Positions 1 through 10,516 of a stretch of 64,000 bases of DNA are shown here, piece after piece. Within the stretch, counting starts at the first letter, position 1. Each line of letters starts with the position of its first letter. Under the pieces are notes generated by a model. It worked only from the letters and a program-made list of their open reading frames with translations, did no database searches and was not told the DNA's origin. This DNA comes from Rheinheimera hassiensis (GTDB lineage Bacteria > Pseudomonadota > Gammaproteobacteria > Enterobacterales > Alteromonadaceae). The stretch spans positions 62,001 through 126,000 of the forward strand of contig NZ_JAKUJZ010000008.1 in the NCBI RefSeq assembly GCF_022436675.1, written 5' to 3'. The position numbers and the translations under genes are program-made.

Positions 1-1100
1 GCCAGAGTACCGCGATCTGTTAAGCCAAGCGCTTTGGCTGCATGCCGGGTTACGCCCAGCAAAGCTTCTTCCGGGGTTAAACGAAACAGCGTGCAGGCCA
101 TATTCAGCATTAACGGTAAGGAACACAGCGGCGAGGTGCCGGGGTTTAAATCGGTGGCAACTGCCATCGGCACGCCGTATTGGCGCAGCAGTGCAATCGG
201 CGGCAGCTGAGTTTCGCGCAAAAAGTAAAACGCGCCGGGTAGCAGTACCGCAACGCTGCCGGCTTTGGCCATCGCGGCAACACCTGCTTCATCCAAAAAC
301 TCGATATGATCAGCCGACAAACCGCCAAACTGTGCCACTAAGGCGCTGCCACCCAGGTTAGATAATTGCTCGGCGTGGGCTTTAACCGGCAACCCCAGTG
401 CAGTAGCGGCAGTAAATACTTTGCGTGTTTGTTCAAGGCTAAAACCTATGCCCTCGCAAAATACGTCCACGGCGTCGACCAGCCCAAGTGCGTGCAGCTG
501 CGGCAGCATCCGGCACACAGCCTCAATGTAGCCATCAGCATCATTGCTAAATTCCGGCGGCAAGGCATGGGCGCCTAAAAAGGTTTTTTGTACGCTGGCA
601 GGGTGGTGCTTATCCAGCTCAGCTGCAACTTCAAGGATTTTTTGCTCGCTGGTTAAATCGAGGCCATAGCCGGATTTTATTTCTACCGTGGTGACGCCTT
701 GTGCCAGCAAGGTATTAAGCCGGTCCTTGGCCAGCACGAATAAATCTTCATGGCTGGCGGTTCGGGTTGCTGCCACCGTAGCTTTAATACCGCCACCGGC
801 TGCAGCAATATCCTGATAGCTGGCGCCGTTCAGGCGCATTTCAAACTCATTGGCACGGTTACCGGCGTATACCAAATGCGTATGGCAATCAATAAAACCC
901 GGCAGCAGCCACTGCCCCTGTGCGTCATACAGCGGGGTAGCCGGGGCATCAAATGACGGCAAATCCGCTTTAGTGCCAACAAAAACAATTACGCCATCTT
1001 TAATAGCCAGGGCGCCGTTTTCAATGGCGCCATAGGCGCTGCCGTTGTCAGTCATGGTGGCGATATTGGCGTTAATCCAGATAGCATCAAACTGCTGCAT
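1..1100 (-). CDS. hutI: Imidazolonepropionase (HutI), C-terminus cut by window edge
   Basis: Third enzyme of histidine degradation; it hydrolyses 4-imidazolone-5-propionate to N-formimino-glutamate in the cytoplasm. Reading the reverse strand from 1100 gives an uninterrupted frame of 366 codons to the window edge, so about 40 C-terminal residues of a usual ~405 are missing. Amidohydrolase motifs are visible: [13 protein letters not shown] with the metal-binding HxH, KSGYGLD, an HAEQ segment and [11 protein letters not shown] with the metal-binding Asp. The ATG at 1100 is preceded by AGGA at a good distance, whereas the ATG at 1108 abuts it. It is divergent from hutC-hutU-hutH and shares the HutC-type operator at 1146-1157. 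hutG, if present, could lie beyond the edge. Confidence 0.95.
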   Translation of the reverse strand, partial: MQQFDAIWINANIATMTDNGSAYGAIENGALAIKDGVIVFVGTKADLPSFDAPATPLYDAQGQWLLPGFIDCHTHLVYAGNRANEFEMRLNGASYQDIAAAGGGIKATVAATRTASHEDLFVLAKDRLNTLLAQGVTTVEIKSGYGLDLTSEQKILEVAAELDKHHPASVQKTFLGAHALPPEFSNDADGYIEAVCRMLPQLHALGLVDAVDVFCEGIGFSLEQTRKVFTAATALGLPVKAHAEQLSNLGGSALVAQFGGLSADHIEFLDEAGVAAMAKAGSVAVLLPGAFYFLRETQLPPIALLRQYGVPMAVATDLNPGTSPLCSLPLMLNMACTLFRLTPEEALLGVTRHAAKALGLTDRGTL

Positions 1101-1145
1101 AAGGGCATCCTGTAAGTGGTTTTAAAATAATTTTACACCAACAAC

Positions 1146-1157
1146 TTGTATATACAA
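1146..1157. promoter_or_regulatory. HutC-type operator in the hutI/hutC divergent promoter
   Basis: TTGTATATACAA is a perfect 12-base palindrome lying 43 bases upstream of the hutC start and 46 bases upstream of hutI. It matches the family-known HutC operator (TGTA-TACA core, relieved by urocanate). Its position between the divergent genes fits repression of both arms, including autoregulation. Binding is inferred. Confidence 0.75.
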
Positions 1158-1199
1158 CCAAATTAGCTTATTTTTTATTTAGTAAAACCAGGGGGTGTT

Positions 1200-1928
1200 A
1201 TGGCTGTTGCCAAATTTGCCGAAATTAAAGAGTACATGCTCAGCCAGATTGAAATTTCCGCCTGGCCGGAGCACAGCCGTGTACCATCAGAAAACGAGCT
1301 GGCAGTGCAGTTTAGTGTCAGCCGGATGACAGCACGGCGCGCGCTGCAGGAGCTGACCGAACAAGGCATTTTGTATCGCACCCAGGGCGTAGGCAGCTTT
1401 GTTGCGGCACTTAAGTCGCAGTCGTCGTTACTGGAAATCCGCAATATTGCTGACGAGATAAACAGCCGTGGCCATGCCTACAGTGCGCGTTTGTTACAGC
1501 TGACCGAACTGCCCTGCCCTACCATTATTGCTGCCGCGCTGGGATTAAAGCGCAATGAAGCGGTGTATTTCTCCCTGATAGTGCATTTAGAGAACAACCA
1601 GCCGCTGCAGTTGGAGGCTCGTTACGTAAGCCCGCAACTGGTGCCTGACTACGTAAAACAAGACTTTAACCAACAAACACCACACCAGTACTTAAGCATT
1701 ATTGCACCGCTGACTGAAGCCGAACACACCGTTGAGGCCATTTGGCCGGACGATTTTACCTGTAAGCATTTAGTGCTGAAAAAAGCCGAACCCTGCCTGC
1801 GTTTGACCCGCCGTACCTTTAGCCGTGAAGGCGCGGTCAGCCTGGCGTATTTAACTTCACCAGGTAGCCGCTATCGTTTAGGCGGCCATCTGAACTTTTC
1901 CTTACCCAGCAGCAGAGAGACTATCTGA
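1200..1928 (+). CDS. hutC: Histidine utilization repressor, GntR/HutC family
   Basis: GntR-family repressor of the hut genes, 242 residues, the usual length. The N-terminal winged helix-turn-helix (about 1-70) has the typical [21 protein letters not shown] helix region, and a UTRA ligand-binding domain (about 90-235) follows, ending in a segment of the kind [12 protein letters not shown] seen in HutC. Members of this family sense urocanate. AGGGGGTG precedes the ATG. The stop codon overlaps the hutU ATG by one base, so hutC, hutU and hutH form one operon under the operator just upstream. Confidence 0.93.
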   Translation: MAVAKFAEIKEYMLSQIEISAWPEHSRVPSENELAVQFSVSRMTARRALQELTEQGILYRTQGVGSFVAALKSQSSLLEIRNIADEINSRGHAYSARLLQLTELPCPTIIAAALGLKRNEAVYFSLIVHLENNQPLQLEARYVSPQLVPDYVKQDFNQQTPHQYLSIIAPLTEAEHTVEAIWPDDFTCKHLVLKKAEPCLRLTRRTFSREGAVSLAYLTSPGSRYRLGGHLNFSLPSSRETI

Positions 1929-3601
1929 TGACAGACCCACGTATTGATAACAGCCGGGTGATCCGCGCTGATCGCGGCAGCAAGATCACCGCTAAAAGCT
2001 GGCAGACCGAAGCCGCCAAACGCATGTTAATGAATAACCTCGACCCGGAAGTGGCAGAGCACCCGCAAGCGCTGGTGGTATATGGCGGTATTGGCCGTGC
2101 GGCACGTAACTGGCAGTGCTACGACAAAATTGTTGAAGTATTGGACCGGCTGGAAGACAACCAAACCCTGTTGGTGCAAAGCGGTAAGCCGGTTGGCGTA
2201 TTCCCGACCCACCCCGACGCGCCACGTGTATTGATAGCTAACTCTAACCTGGTTCCGGCCTGGGCTAACTGGCAGCACTTTAATGAACTGGATCGCAAAG
2301 GCCTGATGATGTACGGCCAGATGACCGCCGGTTCATGGATCTACATCGGTACCCAGGGCATAGTTCAGGGCACCTATGAAACCTTTGTAGCCATCGCCAA
2401 ACAACATTTTGACGGCCAGGCAGCCGGTAAATGGGTATTAACCGGCGGTTTAGGTGGTATGGGCGGTGCTCAGCCACTGGCGGCGACTATGGCCGGTTTT
2501 CATATGCTGGCCTGTGAAGTGGATGAAAGCCGGATCGATTTCCGCTTAAAAACGCGTTATCTGGACAAAAAAGCCCGTTCACTGGATGAAGCCGTGGCGA
2601 TGCTGGCAGCGGCTAAAGCAGAAGGTAAGCCCACCTCTATCGGCTTGTTGGCCAATGCAGCGGATGTGTTTGCCGAGTTAGTTGCGCGCGGTATTACGCC
2701 GGACGTGGTGACCGACCAAACCTCCGCCCACGACCCGCTGAACGGCTACCTGCCGCAGGGTTGGAGCATGGAAAAAGCAGCTGAGCAGCGTAAAACAGAC
2801 GAAGATGGCGTGGTTAAAGCCGCTAAACAGTCAATGGCGGTGCAGGTACAAGCAATATTGACCATGCAGCAACGTGGCGCCGTCGCTACTGACTACGGCA
2901 ATAATATCCGCCAGATGGCCAAAGACGAAGGCGTAACTAATGCTTTTGATTTCCCGGGTTTTGTACCGGCTTATATCCGGCCGCTGTTCTGTGAAGGTAT
3001 AGGGCCGTTTCGCTGGGTTGCGCTATCGGGCGATGCCGAAGATATCTATAAAACCGATGCAAAAGTAAAAGAGCTTATTCCGGATAACCCGCACCTGCAT
3101 AACTGGCTGGATATGGCGCGTGAGCGCATTCAGTTTCAGGGCTTACCCGCGCGCATTTGCTGGATTGGCTTAAAAGATCGCGCCCGTATCGCGCTGGCGT
3201 TTAACGAAATGGTCAAAAACGGCGAGCTAAGCGCACCAGTCGTGATTGGTCGTGATCATCTGGACTCCGGCTCAGTTGCCAGCCCGAACCGCGAAACCGA
3301 AGCCATGCTTGATGGCTCTGATGCCGTATCAGACTGGCCATTGTTAAATGCCCTGCTTAACACTGCCGGTGGTGCTACCTGGGTATCACTGCACCATGGT
3401 GGTGGCGTGGGCATGGGGTACAGCCAGCACAGCGGCGTGGTAATAGTGGCCGACGGCACCGACGCAGCAGCGGCGCGTCTTGGCCGGGTATTATGGAACG
3501 ACCCGGGCACCGGCGTAATGCGCCATGCTGACGCCGGTTATGACATTGCAAGCAACTGTGCCAAAACACAGGGCCTTGATTTACCTATGGTAACGGAGTA
3601 A
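1928..3601 (+). CDS. hutU: Urocanate hydratase
   Basis: Second step of histidine catabolism: hydration of urocanate to imidazolonepropionate, using tightly bound NAD+ as an electrophile. The 557-residue product has the standard family length. The glycine-rich NAD-binding region [13 protein letters not shown] is visible near residues 176-188, and the C-terminal [15 protein letters not shown] segment near 490-505 is highly characteristic. Translation is coupled to hutC by the TGATG overlap, and hutH follows after four bases. No anomalies are visible. Confidence 0.98.
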   Translation: MTDPRIDNSRVIRADRGSKITAKSWQTEAAKRMLMNNLDPEVAEHPQALVVYGGIGRAARNWQCYDKIVEVLDRLEDNQTLLVQSGKPVGVFPTHPDAPRVLIANSNLVPAWANWQHFNELDRKGLMMYGQMTAGSWIYIGTQGIVQGTYETFVAIAKQHFDGQAAGKWVLTGGLGGMGGAQPLAATMAGFHMLACEVDESRIDFRLKTRYLDKKARSLDEAVAMLAAAKAEGKPTSIGLLANAADVFAELVARGITPDVVTDQTSAHDPLNGYLPQGWSMEKAAEQRKTDEDGVVKAAKQSMAVQVQAILTMQQRGAVATDYGNNIRQMAKDEGVTNAFDFPGFVPAYIRPLFCEGIGPFRWVALSGDAEDIYKTDAKVKELIPDNPHLHNWLDMARERIQFQGLPARICWIGLKDRARIALAFNEMVKNGELSAPVVIGRDHLDSGSVASPNRETEAMLDGSDAVSDWPLLNALLNTAGGATWVSLHHGGGVGMGYSQHSGVVIVADGTDAAAARLGRVLWNDPGTGVMRHADAGYDIASNCAKTQGLDLPMVTE

Positions 3602-3605
3602 CAAC

Positions 3606-5141
3606 ATGAGCTTTAAACTGAATTTAGTGCCGGGCACCCTGACACTGGCGCAATTACGCCAGGTACAACAAGGTCCGGTTGAACTGAGCCTCGACAACTC
3701 TGCCATAGCCGGGATTGAAAAATCCGCTGCTTGTGTCGCCGATATTATTAAACAAAACCGCGTGGTGTATGGCATAAATACCGGTTTCGGTTTGCTGGCC
3801 AATACGCGGATTAAAAACGAAGAGTTGGAGCTGCTACAACGCTCGATCGTGTTATCCCACGCTGCCGGCTTTGGCGATATTATGGACGACAGCACAGTGC
3901 GCTTATTAATGGTGCTGAAAATTAACTCGCTGGCGCGCGGCTTTTCCGGCATTCGCCTGTCTGTGATTGAAGCACTGATTAAACTGGTCAACGCTGAAGT
4001 TTACCCCTGCATTCCGAAAAAAGGCTCGGTGGGTGCATCCGGCGATTTAGCGCCGCTGTCACATATGGTATTGCCGCTGATTGGCGAAGGCGAAGTCAGC
4101 TACAAGGGCCAGATTTATGATGCGCGTGAGGGTTTAGGCTTTGCCGGTCTTGAGCCGGTAACCTTAGCAGCAAAAGAAGGCCTGGCGCTGCTTAACGGCA
4201 CCCAGGCGTCTACCGCGCTGGCACTGGAAGGGTTATTTAAAGCGGAAGACTTATTCGCCGCTGGTAGCGTTATTGGTGCTATGAGCGTAGAAGCTGCTAT
4301 GGGTAGCCGCTCCCCGTTTGACGACCGTATTCACCAGGCCCGTGGCCAGCGTGGGCAAATCGATGCCGCGACCATTTATCGTCATCTGTTAGGTGCTACC
4401 TCAGAAATCGGCGAAGCGCATCATAACTGCGAAAAAGTACAAGACCCTTATAGCCTGCGCTGTCAACCGCAGGTAATGGGCGCCTGTTTAACGCAGATCC
4501 GTCAGGCTGCAGAAGTGCTAGCGGTAGAAGCTAACGGCGTTACCGACAACCCGCTGGTGTTTGCCGATGATGGCGATATTTTATCCGGCGGTAACTTTCA
4601 TGCCGAACCGGTGGCGATGGCGGCCGACAATCTGGCGCTGGCGATTGCCGAAATCGGCGCTATATCTGAGCGGCGCATGGCGCTGTTAATTGACGCGACG
4701 TTAAGTAAGTTACCGGCGTTTTTAGTGCCCAACGGTGGCGTAAACAGCGGCTTTATGATTGCCCAGGTAACAGCAGCAGCCCTGGCATCGGAAAACAAGA
4801 GCCTGGCACATCCGGCCTCGGTAGACAGTCTTCCCACATCCGCTAACCAGGAAGACCATGTATCAATGGCCACCTTTGCGGCACGGCGTTTAGCCGATAT
4901 GGCGGAAAACACCGTGGGTGTGTTAGCAGTAGAGTATCTGGCAGCAGCCCAGGGCCTGGATTTCCGCGCTCCGCTGAAATCAACTCCGGCTATCGAGCAA
5001 GCCAAACATTACCTGCGCGAACAGGTAAGTTTTTATGGCGAAGATCGCTACTTTGCACCGGATATCGAACAAAGCGCCAACTTACTGCGCCAGCGTCAGT
5101 TAAATGCCCTGTTACCACAAAAGCTGTTATGTAGCTTCTGA
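3606..5141 (+). CDS. hutH: Histidine ammonia-lyase
   Basis: First enzyme of histidine degradation; it eliminates ammonia from L-histidine to give urocanate. The 511-residue protein carries the Ala-Ser-Gly triad (144-146, in [11 protein letters not shown]) that cyclises to the MIO electrophile in this family, plus YGINTGFG near 55-62 and NPLVF near residue 312. It is the last gene of the hutCUH operon and is followed immediately by a hairpin terminator. Full length and intact. Confidence 0.98.
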   Translation: MSFKLNLVPGTLTLAQLRQVQQGPVELSLDNSAIAGIEKSAACVADIIKQNRVVYGINTGFGLLANTRIKNEELELLQRSIVLSHAAGFGDIMDDSTVRLLMVLKINSLARGFSGIRLSVIEALIKLVNAEVYPCIPKKGSVGASGDLAPLSHMVLPLIGEGEVSYKGQIYDAREGLGFAGLEPVTLAAKEGLALLNGTQASTALALEGLFKAEDLFAAGSVIGAMSVEAAMGSRSPFDDRIHQARGQRGQIDAATIYRHLLGATSEIGEAHHNCEKVQDPYSLRCQPQVMGACLTQIRQAAEVLAVEANGVTDNPLVFADDGDILSGGNFHAEPVAMAADNLALAIAEIGAISERRMALLIDATLSKLPAFLVPNGGVNSGFMIAQVTAAALASENKSLAHPASVDSLPTSANQEDHVSMATFAARRLADMAENTVGVLAVEYLAAAQGLDFRAPLKSTPAIEQAKHYLREQVSFYGEDRYFAPDIEQSANLLRQRQLNALLPQKLLCSF

Positions 5142-5148
5142 GTTATAA

Positions 5149-5171
5149 GGCAGCACCATTTTGGTGCTGCC
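5149..5171 (+). terminator. Terminator of the hut operon
   Basis: Perfect 9-bp stem GGCAGCACC/GGTGCTGCC with loop ATTTT, seven bases after the hutH stop, followed by a T-containing stretch (CCCTCTTTTCG). Likely a rho-independent terminator, though the T run is short. Confidence 0.7.
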
Positions 5172-5298
5172 GCCCTCTTTTCGTTCATGTACCTCTTTAC
5201 TGGCTAGACCAGTTTTTGTTTCTTTGTTAACTTCAGGTTGTTTACCAGACGGCTAGTGTCTATGGTTAAGGCACAGCAACGGCGTGGAGTTTGCTTCA

Positions 5299-7329
5299 GT
5301 GATATCATTAAAAGTTGCCCATAAAGTTATTATCGGCTTTGGGTTTATCGCCTTGTTGCTATTATTGTCCAGCGGCTCTGCACTGCAGAGCTTTGCAGCA
5401 ATTAATCAGTCCAGCGACAGAGTTAATGCCCTTGCGGTGCCCGTACAACAACAAAGTAATGCAGCGCAAATTCAACTGTTAAAACTGGCCAAGTTATCGG
5501 CGTTGGGTTTTACAGCAGAACAAGACAGCGAAATCAGCCAATATCAACAACTGTTTAACAGCGGCAGCCAAACTCTGCATGCTCTGCTAACCGATCTGGC
5601 TAAGCTTACCAGCGCCGAACCCGCATTTACGCAAACCCTGAATGATATCGACAACCGCTACCAGCAATATGCCGCAGCAGTTGATACGATGTTTAATGCC
5701 AGGCTACAAAGTATTGCTATGCAACGTCAGATGCTGACCGAACTGACCGGGCTCGAACAGCTGATTGATAATATAGGCGCCAACCTGCTGGACATCTCTT
5801 ATCTTGAATTACCGGGCGGCAGACAACAAATGGAGCTTATTGCAGGCAGTGCAAACCGTATCGACGGTCAATTACTGGGTTTGTTGAATACATTAAAAGA
5901 AGTAGCGGCCTACAATGAGCTGACAGCGGCAGAAACCGGCCAGGAAAATATCAGCTTTACCCTCAGTGATATGCAGGTCAATGTCGACTATCTGGCTAAT
6001 ATTTTGGATGAGCTCGATACTGATGGTTTATGGCAAAATACCACGGAACAACTGGCTCAACTGACCACCAGACTGGAAAGCTCAAACAGCCTGGCCAGCC
6101 TGAAACTGCAACAGGTTAGCGCGCAGCAAACAGCGCGGGTGCAACTGAATCTGTCAGAGCAACGGGTTGAGCAGGTTATCGTTGCACTGGATAAATTACT
6201 CTCTGCTGCTGACACCCAGTTCAGCACTTTACAACAAAATGTGTCTGACTCTGTCAGTTCCGGCAATACCCGCACCCTCAGCCTGATGTTGGTGCTGATT
6301 TTGCTGGCTGTCGCTGCAGCCTATCTGACAATAAACGCTATGCTGCGCCCGTTAGCCGGCATTAATAAGGTGTTGGGCGACATTGCTAAAGGTGACTTAA
6401 CCCGCAAACTGCATATTACCAATCAGGACGAATTTGGTGCTCTGGCCGCCAAGGTAAACAGCCTGATTAATGCACTAAGCGCACTGATTATTAATATTCA
6501 GAATAATGCTACAGAGCTTAATTTAAACGCCAGCCAGTCAGCACAGGAAGTGGGTGAAATTAATGACTCGCTACACCAACAGCAGCGCCAGATTGCGCTG
6601 GTAAACGATGTTACCCGGCAACTGGCAGACAGTACCCGCGATATTGCCCTGCAATCGTCTGAAACCACTGCGGCAATGCAACAGGCATTATTACAAGGCG
6701 AACAGATAGACTTAATTGCCGGTCAGAATAATAAACTTATCAATCATCTGGCAGACCAACTGACAGCAACAAGCGCAGTAATGAGCAAGGTAAACGACGA
6801 AGCCAATAACATCGGTAGCATTTTGGCTACCATTCGCGGTATTGCAGAGCAAACGAATTTGCTGGCGCTAAACGCAGCGATTGAAGCAGCCCGGGCCGGA
6901 GAGCAAGGCCGCGGTTTTGCTGTTGTCGCTGATGAAGTGCGCTCACTGGCCGGACGAACGCAACAGGCCACTGACGAAATCCGTCAAATGATCGAAACAC
7001 TACAGCAACAAAGTAAACAGGCTGTACAGGCTATTACCAATGGTAAAGCAGACGCAGACAGCTGTGTGGCGCAAACGCTGGAGCTGGTGTCTTCACTTGT
7101 TCTGGTGAATCAGGCGATAGCCCAAACCCAGGATATCAGCAGCCGGGTAACGGCCGCTACCGAAATGCAACTGAGCCTGGGCCTGGCTATAGATAAAAAT
7201 ATGCAACAGATGGTCAATATTGCTCATATCAGTGGCGAAAAAGCCAGCCGTACTTTACAACACAGTGATGGCGTATCTGAACTGGCAGTAGAACTACAGC
7301 AAGCTGCCAGTGCCTTTAAAATATCCTGA
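5299..7329 (+). CDS. Methyl-accepting chemotaxis protein
   Basis: Membrane chemoreceptor that passes ligand signals to CheA/CheW. From the GTG at 5299 it is about 676 residues: membrane segment ~10-30, a long periplasmic helical sensor region, second membrane segment ~325-348, HAMP domain ~349-400, then the cytoplasmic signalling helices. The conserved hairpin tip is clear near 514-554 ([20 protein letters not shown], then [15 protein letters not shown]). The start at 5299 has GGAG nine bases upstream; a GTG at 5284 is in frame but poorly placed. The ligand cannot be told from sequence, and no C-terminal NWETF-like tether is present. It is monocistronic with no neighbouring che genes. Confidence 0.93.
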   Translation: MISLKVAHKVIIGFGFIALLLLLSSGSALQSFAAINQSSDRVNALAVPVQQQSNAAQIQLLKLAKLSALGFTAEQDSEISQYQQLFNSGSQTLHALLTDLAKLTSAEPAFTQTLNDIDNRYQQYAAAVDTMFNARLQSIAMQRQMLTELTGLEQLIDNIGANLLDISYLELPGGRQQMELIAGSANRIDGQLLGLLNTLKEVAAYNELTAAETGQENISFTLSDMQVNVDYLANILDELDTDGLWQNTTEQLAQLTTRLESSNSLASLKLQQVSAQQTARVQLNLSEQRVEQVIVALDKLLSAADTQFSTLQQNVSDSVSSGNTRTLSLMLVLILLAVAAAYLTINAMLRPLAGINKVLGDIAKGDLTRKLHITNQDEFGALAAKVNSLINALSALIINIQNNATELNLNASQSAQEVGEINDSLHQQQRQIALVNDVTRQLADSTRDIALQSSETTAAMQQALLQGEQIDLIAGQNNKLINHLADQLTATSAVMSKVNDEANNIGSILATIRGIAEQTNLLALNAAIEAARAGEQGRGFAVVADEVRSLAGRTQQATDEIRQMIETLQQQSKQAVQAITNGKADADSCVAQTLELVSSLVLVNQAIAQTQDISSRVTAATEMQLSLGLAIDKNMQQMVNIAHISGEKASRTLQHSDGVSELAVELQQAASAFKIS

Positions 7330-7614
7330 TGACACAGATAAAACACTACAGTGATTTTATGCTGTGGTGTGCTTATTTAATACGATGGTTGTTTAAACGG
7401 TGATTGTTTAATAAAGCCGTTGTAAATGCGAAGGTATTTGTAATACAGCGGCATCCTGCCGCTTTTGTTGCTTATCCTGAGCTAAGAAAAGGGCTGGACA
7501 ATGTCCAGCCAGGCAGGAAGTATCTTTGTGTCCCTTTGTTTTTATTTCGATTCCATTCACTATTCATAGTGCCAAAACAGCAACAAAAAACCCGATGAAA
7601 ACATGATATTGCTG
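7330..7614. other. Intergenic stretch between two converging genes
   Basis: No convincing gene. It holds one strong palindrome at 7492-7510 (GGCTGGACA, A, TGTCCAGCC) that could end transcription from either side, though no T run follows on the + strand. A 64-codon frame at 7404-7598 crosses this hairpin and shows no family resemblance, so I did not call it. Confidence 0.5.
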
Positions 7615-8229
7615 CTAAACCATTGCAAATTGTTGCTCGCGCTGTCTTTTTTGCTGCTTTTTTAAGCTTTTCGCATCAATCAGTTCAATATTGGCTTCAT
7701 GAGCAAATATTAAGGCCTGATTACTAAAACCGGCGTAGCTCACTACAACACCACTGCTGAAATCCGCAGCCAACATCTGTTGGAACAGTGCGCGGATTTG
7801 GGAAATATCAACGGATTGATTCTTCTGCTGTATATAGACCAGTTTTTCGCCGTCGCCCTGCAGACATTTATAATCGGGGCTAACACGGCTGGAATACGTC
7901 AGCTTGCCTTGTCGCAGTAAAAAGCGTTCTGCTTCCTGCATAAATTGCTGCTGTTTGTCTGCCGAAGATAAAAACGCCTTTATCGGGCGCGCCAGCCCCA
8001 GCAGCTTATGCTGCTCATCCAATTCAAAAAATGCTAATACGTTAAAGAACAATGCCACCATAAACATCAGCACAAAGGTCCACAACATAAAGGCTGACCA
8101 GAAAGCTGATAACACCCACTGGTTGTCGCTCAGCAGCAAAGAATGTTCAGCAAAGAACAGATAAACAGCACCGGCGATAATGCCAAGGCCGGTACTGACA
8201 GATGAGATAAGTAGCCATTTATTTTTCAT
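7615..8229 (-). CDS. Two-helix membrane protein with Mrr-like restriction-endonuclease fold
   Basis: 204 residues. Two membrane helices at about 5-28 and 36-68 are followed by a soluble domain (about 90-190) resembling the Mrr/restriction-endonuclease-like family: an acidic position in SPDYKC, a QQK (QxK) strand, then VVVSYAGFSNQALIFAHEANIELID, which matches the common end of that domain (valine-rich strand, F..A...A, I.LID). The D...QxK pair suggests the catalytic residues may be kept. The C-terminus is basic (KKQQKRQREQQ). It stands alone, with no modification methylase nearby. Its target is unknown; membrane-tethered nuclease-fold proteins are reported in bacteria but poorly understood. 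Function here is inference. Confidence 0.6.
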   Translation of the reverse strand: MKNKWLLISSVSTGLGIIAGAVYLFFAEHSLLLSDNQWVLSAFWSAFMLWTFVLMFMVALFFNVLAFFELDEQHKLLGLARPIKAFLSSADKQQQFMQEAERFLLRQGKLTYSSRVSPDYKCLQGDGEKLVYIQQKNQSVDISQIRALFQQMLAADFSSGVVVSYAGFSNQALIFAHEANIELIDAKSLKKQQKRQREQQFAMV

Positions 8230-8340
8230 ATCAACCTCAAGTCCATATGCAACAGCCTACAGTATCAATCTGATGCTGAGATTTTTCTTAACAAGAAGTT
8301 GATAAATGGATTATAAAGACGCTGCTTGCTTAATTTTACA

Positions 8341-9147
8341 TCAATTGCAGTAGGCCAAAGCGTCAGAAGCAGTAGCAAAGCGATAAGAAAAGTTAAACTG
8401 CCGGACAAACTTTTCGGCATTCACTTTACGGCCTCCACCACTATCGTTGGCGAAAATGGCGGGTGTTTTACCTGCTGACACAGCCGCCTGCTGATAAAAA
8501 TCCTGCCGTATTATGGTTAACGGGCAGCTGAGATTGAACACTCCGCTACAAGGTGTAGCGCCAAGTAACAGCTTTACTGCTGCAATGATATCTGCCGAAT
8601 GCAGCATATTAATTGGCGCTGTTGCATCAGGTAGCTCCTTACCTGCGGTAAAACGCCCCGGGTGCCGCCCCGGGCCCATTAACCCGGCAAGACGCAGTGT
8701 TAATGCAGGTTGAAACTGCTGCAATGCCTGCTCACCTTGCCACAATAAACTGACCCGGGGCTCTTCAATTTGTAATTGCGCAGTTTCATCGACTTCACCT
8801 TGCAGCCCCTGATAAATACCGGTAGAGCTAAAATGTATTAGCTGCCTGCTACCGGCTGCCGTTGCCAACCCGGCGAGCTGCTGCAATGCGGTTATATAGT
8901 GCTGTTGCCTCTGATCCCGCCCCGGAGTGATAGCACAAATAACGACTGCATCATGCAAAATAGGCATTATGCTATCTTTATCGCTAGCAGCACTATTTAA
9001 ATCCAGCAAAAAACCGGTTATCCCTACAGGAAAGTGAACCAGTGCTGAAACTGAACGACGGCTGCCATACACCTGATGGCCCTGCATTATAAGATCGGCC
9101 GCCAATTGCTGCCCTAACCAGCCACAGCCTATAATAACGACTTTCAT
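8341..9147 (-). CDS. NAD(P)-dependent SDR/epimerase-type protein (YeeZ-like)
   Basis: 268 residues with an N-terminal Rossmann signature VVIIGCGWLGQQLA (GxGxxG at 7-12) and later FSSTGIY, the usual position of the SDR Ser/Tyr region. It resembles the atypical short-chain dehydrogenase/epimerase family of E. coli YeeZ, whose substrate is not established. The ATG overlaps the stop of the yiiD-type gene by four bases, so it is the last gene of the yihY-dtd-yiiD operon; this last member is not part of the E. coli arrangement. Confidence 0.75.
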   Translation of the reverse strand: MKVVIIGCGWLGQQLAADLIMQGHQVYGSRRSVSALVHFPVGITGFLLDLNSAASDKDSIMPILHDAVVICAITPGRDQRQQHYITALQQLAGLATAAGSRQLIHFSSTGIYQGLQGEVDETAQLQIEEPRVSLLWQGEQALQQFQPALTLRLAGLMGPGRHPGRFTAGKELPDATAPINMLHSADIIAAVKLLLGATPCSGVFNLSCPLTIIRQDFYQQAAVSAGKTPAIFANDSGGGRKVNAEKFVRQFNFSYRFATASDALAYCN

Positions 9148-10058
9148 ACTGTTTCTACCTTGGCAGGCAATACCGCATAACGGCCAGTAAATTCAACAGC
9201 AAGTTCACCTGCCGAGAACACCTGCACTTTAATATGCTGTACGGCTTTACGCCCTTCAGCTAACATTTCCAGAGCGCCGGAACATTGTTGTAATGCGCAG
9301 CGTGCCTGTGGCTGTGCCGCTACCGGCCTGAGATATTTAATTGTCGCATCTGCCAGAACCTGGTCGCCATGCAGCCCCAATGCCTGCAACTGCAGATATA
9401 ACATGCCCCAGCCGGTCAACGTTGCCAGTGCATAAATACTGCCGGCAAACATGGTCTGGTGCAGGTTAATGTTTGGTGCCAGCGGTGCCTCGCAGCATAT
9501 TTCATTGCCATCAAAGCTGGCGATAGTCAGTTGCATATACTGGCTAAGCGGTATGGTCTGCTGCCAGGTATTATGTAACTGACTGCACCACAACTGGTGC
9601 TGCTCTTTAGTGCCTGCCAGCCGGATCTGCTTTTGCATAACAAAGTGTGCAATACCGTATAGCTGAGGGCCCATGGCAGTTTGGCGGTAACCATTGCGTT
9701 GATAAAACGCCAAAGCAGTATCACGGGCATTTAATCTGATATAACCGCAACCCCATTTTACCGCCTGTAACTCCAATGCGGCTAATACTTTGCCACCGGC
9801 ACCTTTGCCCTGATGCTCAGTAGCAACTGCCATATAACGCACCTGAGCCCCACCTTGTTCAAGCTGATGCAAACGCCCAATCGCTGCAATATCGCCTTGT
9901 GGTGTCAACAACATCAGATGATAAGCCTGCGCTTCCAGATCGTCGCGCTCAGAACCGGGTGGCTGCTGCCAGGGCGCACGCAATATTTGCCATCGCAAAT
10001 GATAATAACGTTGCCACTCGTCAGGTGTGGCGGGCGAGCGTAATTGCCAATGCCGCAT
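9144..10058 (-). CDS. GNAT acetyltransferase fused to thioesterase-fold domain (YiiD family)
   Basis: 304 residues from the ATG at 10058, which has GGAG nine bases upstream; the longer TTG start at 10067 would sit directly on that ribosome site. The N-terminal half (about 1-145) is a GNAT fold with the acetyl-CoA motif EHQGKGAGGKVL and ARDTALAFYQRNGY. The C-terminal half (about 155-300) is a hot-dog thioesterase-like YiiD_C domain. In E. coli, YiiD has been reported as a malonyl-ACP decarboxylase feeding fatty acid initiation; the same role here is inference. It lies between dtd and the SDR gene, matching the E. coli yihY-dtd-yiiD order. Confidence 0.85.
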   Translation of the reverse strand: MRHWQLRSPATPDEWQRYYHLRWQILRAPWQQPPGSERDDLEAQAYHLMLLTPQGDIAAIGRLHQLEQGGAQVRYMAVATEHQGKGAGGKVLAALELQAVKWGCGYIRLNARDTALAFYQRNGYRQTAMGPQLYGIAHFVMQKQIRLAGTKEQHQLWCSQLHNTWQQTIPLSQYMQLTIASFDGNEICCEAPLAPNINLHQTMFAGSIYALATLTGWGMLYLQLQALGLHGDQVLADATIKYLRPVAAQPQARCALQQCSGALEMLAEGRKAVQHIKVQVFSAGELAVEFTGRYAVLPAKVETV

Positions 10059-10077
10059 AAAGTACAACTCCGAAAAA

Positions 10078-10515
10078 TTAGCTTTGCAGTAAAAACGTTA
10101 CCGGGCCGTTATTCACCAAACTCACCTGCATATCAGCTGCAAATTGTCCCGTTGCGGTGTTCAGGCCAAATGAACGGCAATATGCCACAAAAGTTTCGTA
10201 ATACTGGTTGGCTTTGTCGGGTACTGCCGCAGGGGTAAAACTTGGCCTTAAACCCGATTGGGTATCAGCAGCCAGCGTAAACTGTGATACCACCAGCAAG
10301 CTGCCGCCAGCCTGCTGTACATTAAGGTTCATTTTGCCATTGCTGTCTGAAAACACCCGGTAATGGCAAACCTTGTGCGCCAAGCGGGTAATATCTGCCG
10401 GTGTGTCATCAGCTTCAACCCCCAGCAGCACTAACAGACCGTGCTCAATTTGGCCGATAACCGCACCGTTAACGGTAACTGACGCCTGATCAACCCGCTG
10501 GATCAATGCTTTCAT
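10078..10515 (-). CDS. dtd: D-aminoacyl-tRNA deacylase
   Basis: Removes D-amino acids (and glycine mischarged on tRNA-Ala) from tRNA. The 145-residue length is exactly that of the family. The N-terminus [13 protein letters not shown], the [17 protein letters not shown] active-site segment and the C-terminal NNGPVTF with the Gly-cisPro motif are all present. It follows the YihY-type gene with one base between, and the YiiD-type gene comes next. Confidence 0.97.
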   Translation of the reverse strand: MKALIQRVDQASVTVNGAVIGQIEHGLLVLLGVEADDTPADITRLAHKVCHYRVFSDSNGKMNLNVQQAGGSLLVVSQFTLAADTQSGLRPSFTPAAVPDKANQYYETFVAYCRSFGLNTATGQFAADMQVSLVNNGPVTFLLQS

Positions 10516-10516
10516 C

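Noticed and set aside
3581..3991. 136-codon open frame opposite hutH
   Set aside because: Antisense shadow, low-complexity, no ribosome site.
7404..7598. 64-codon open frame on the + strand
   Set aside because: No ribosome site, crosses a strong palindrome, and has no family resemblance; treated as intergenic.
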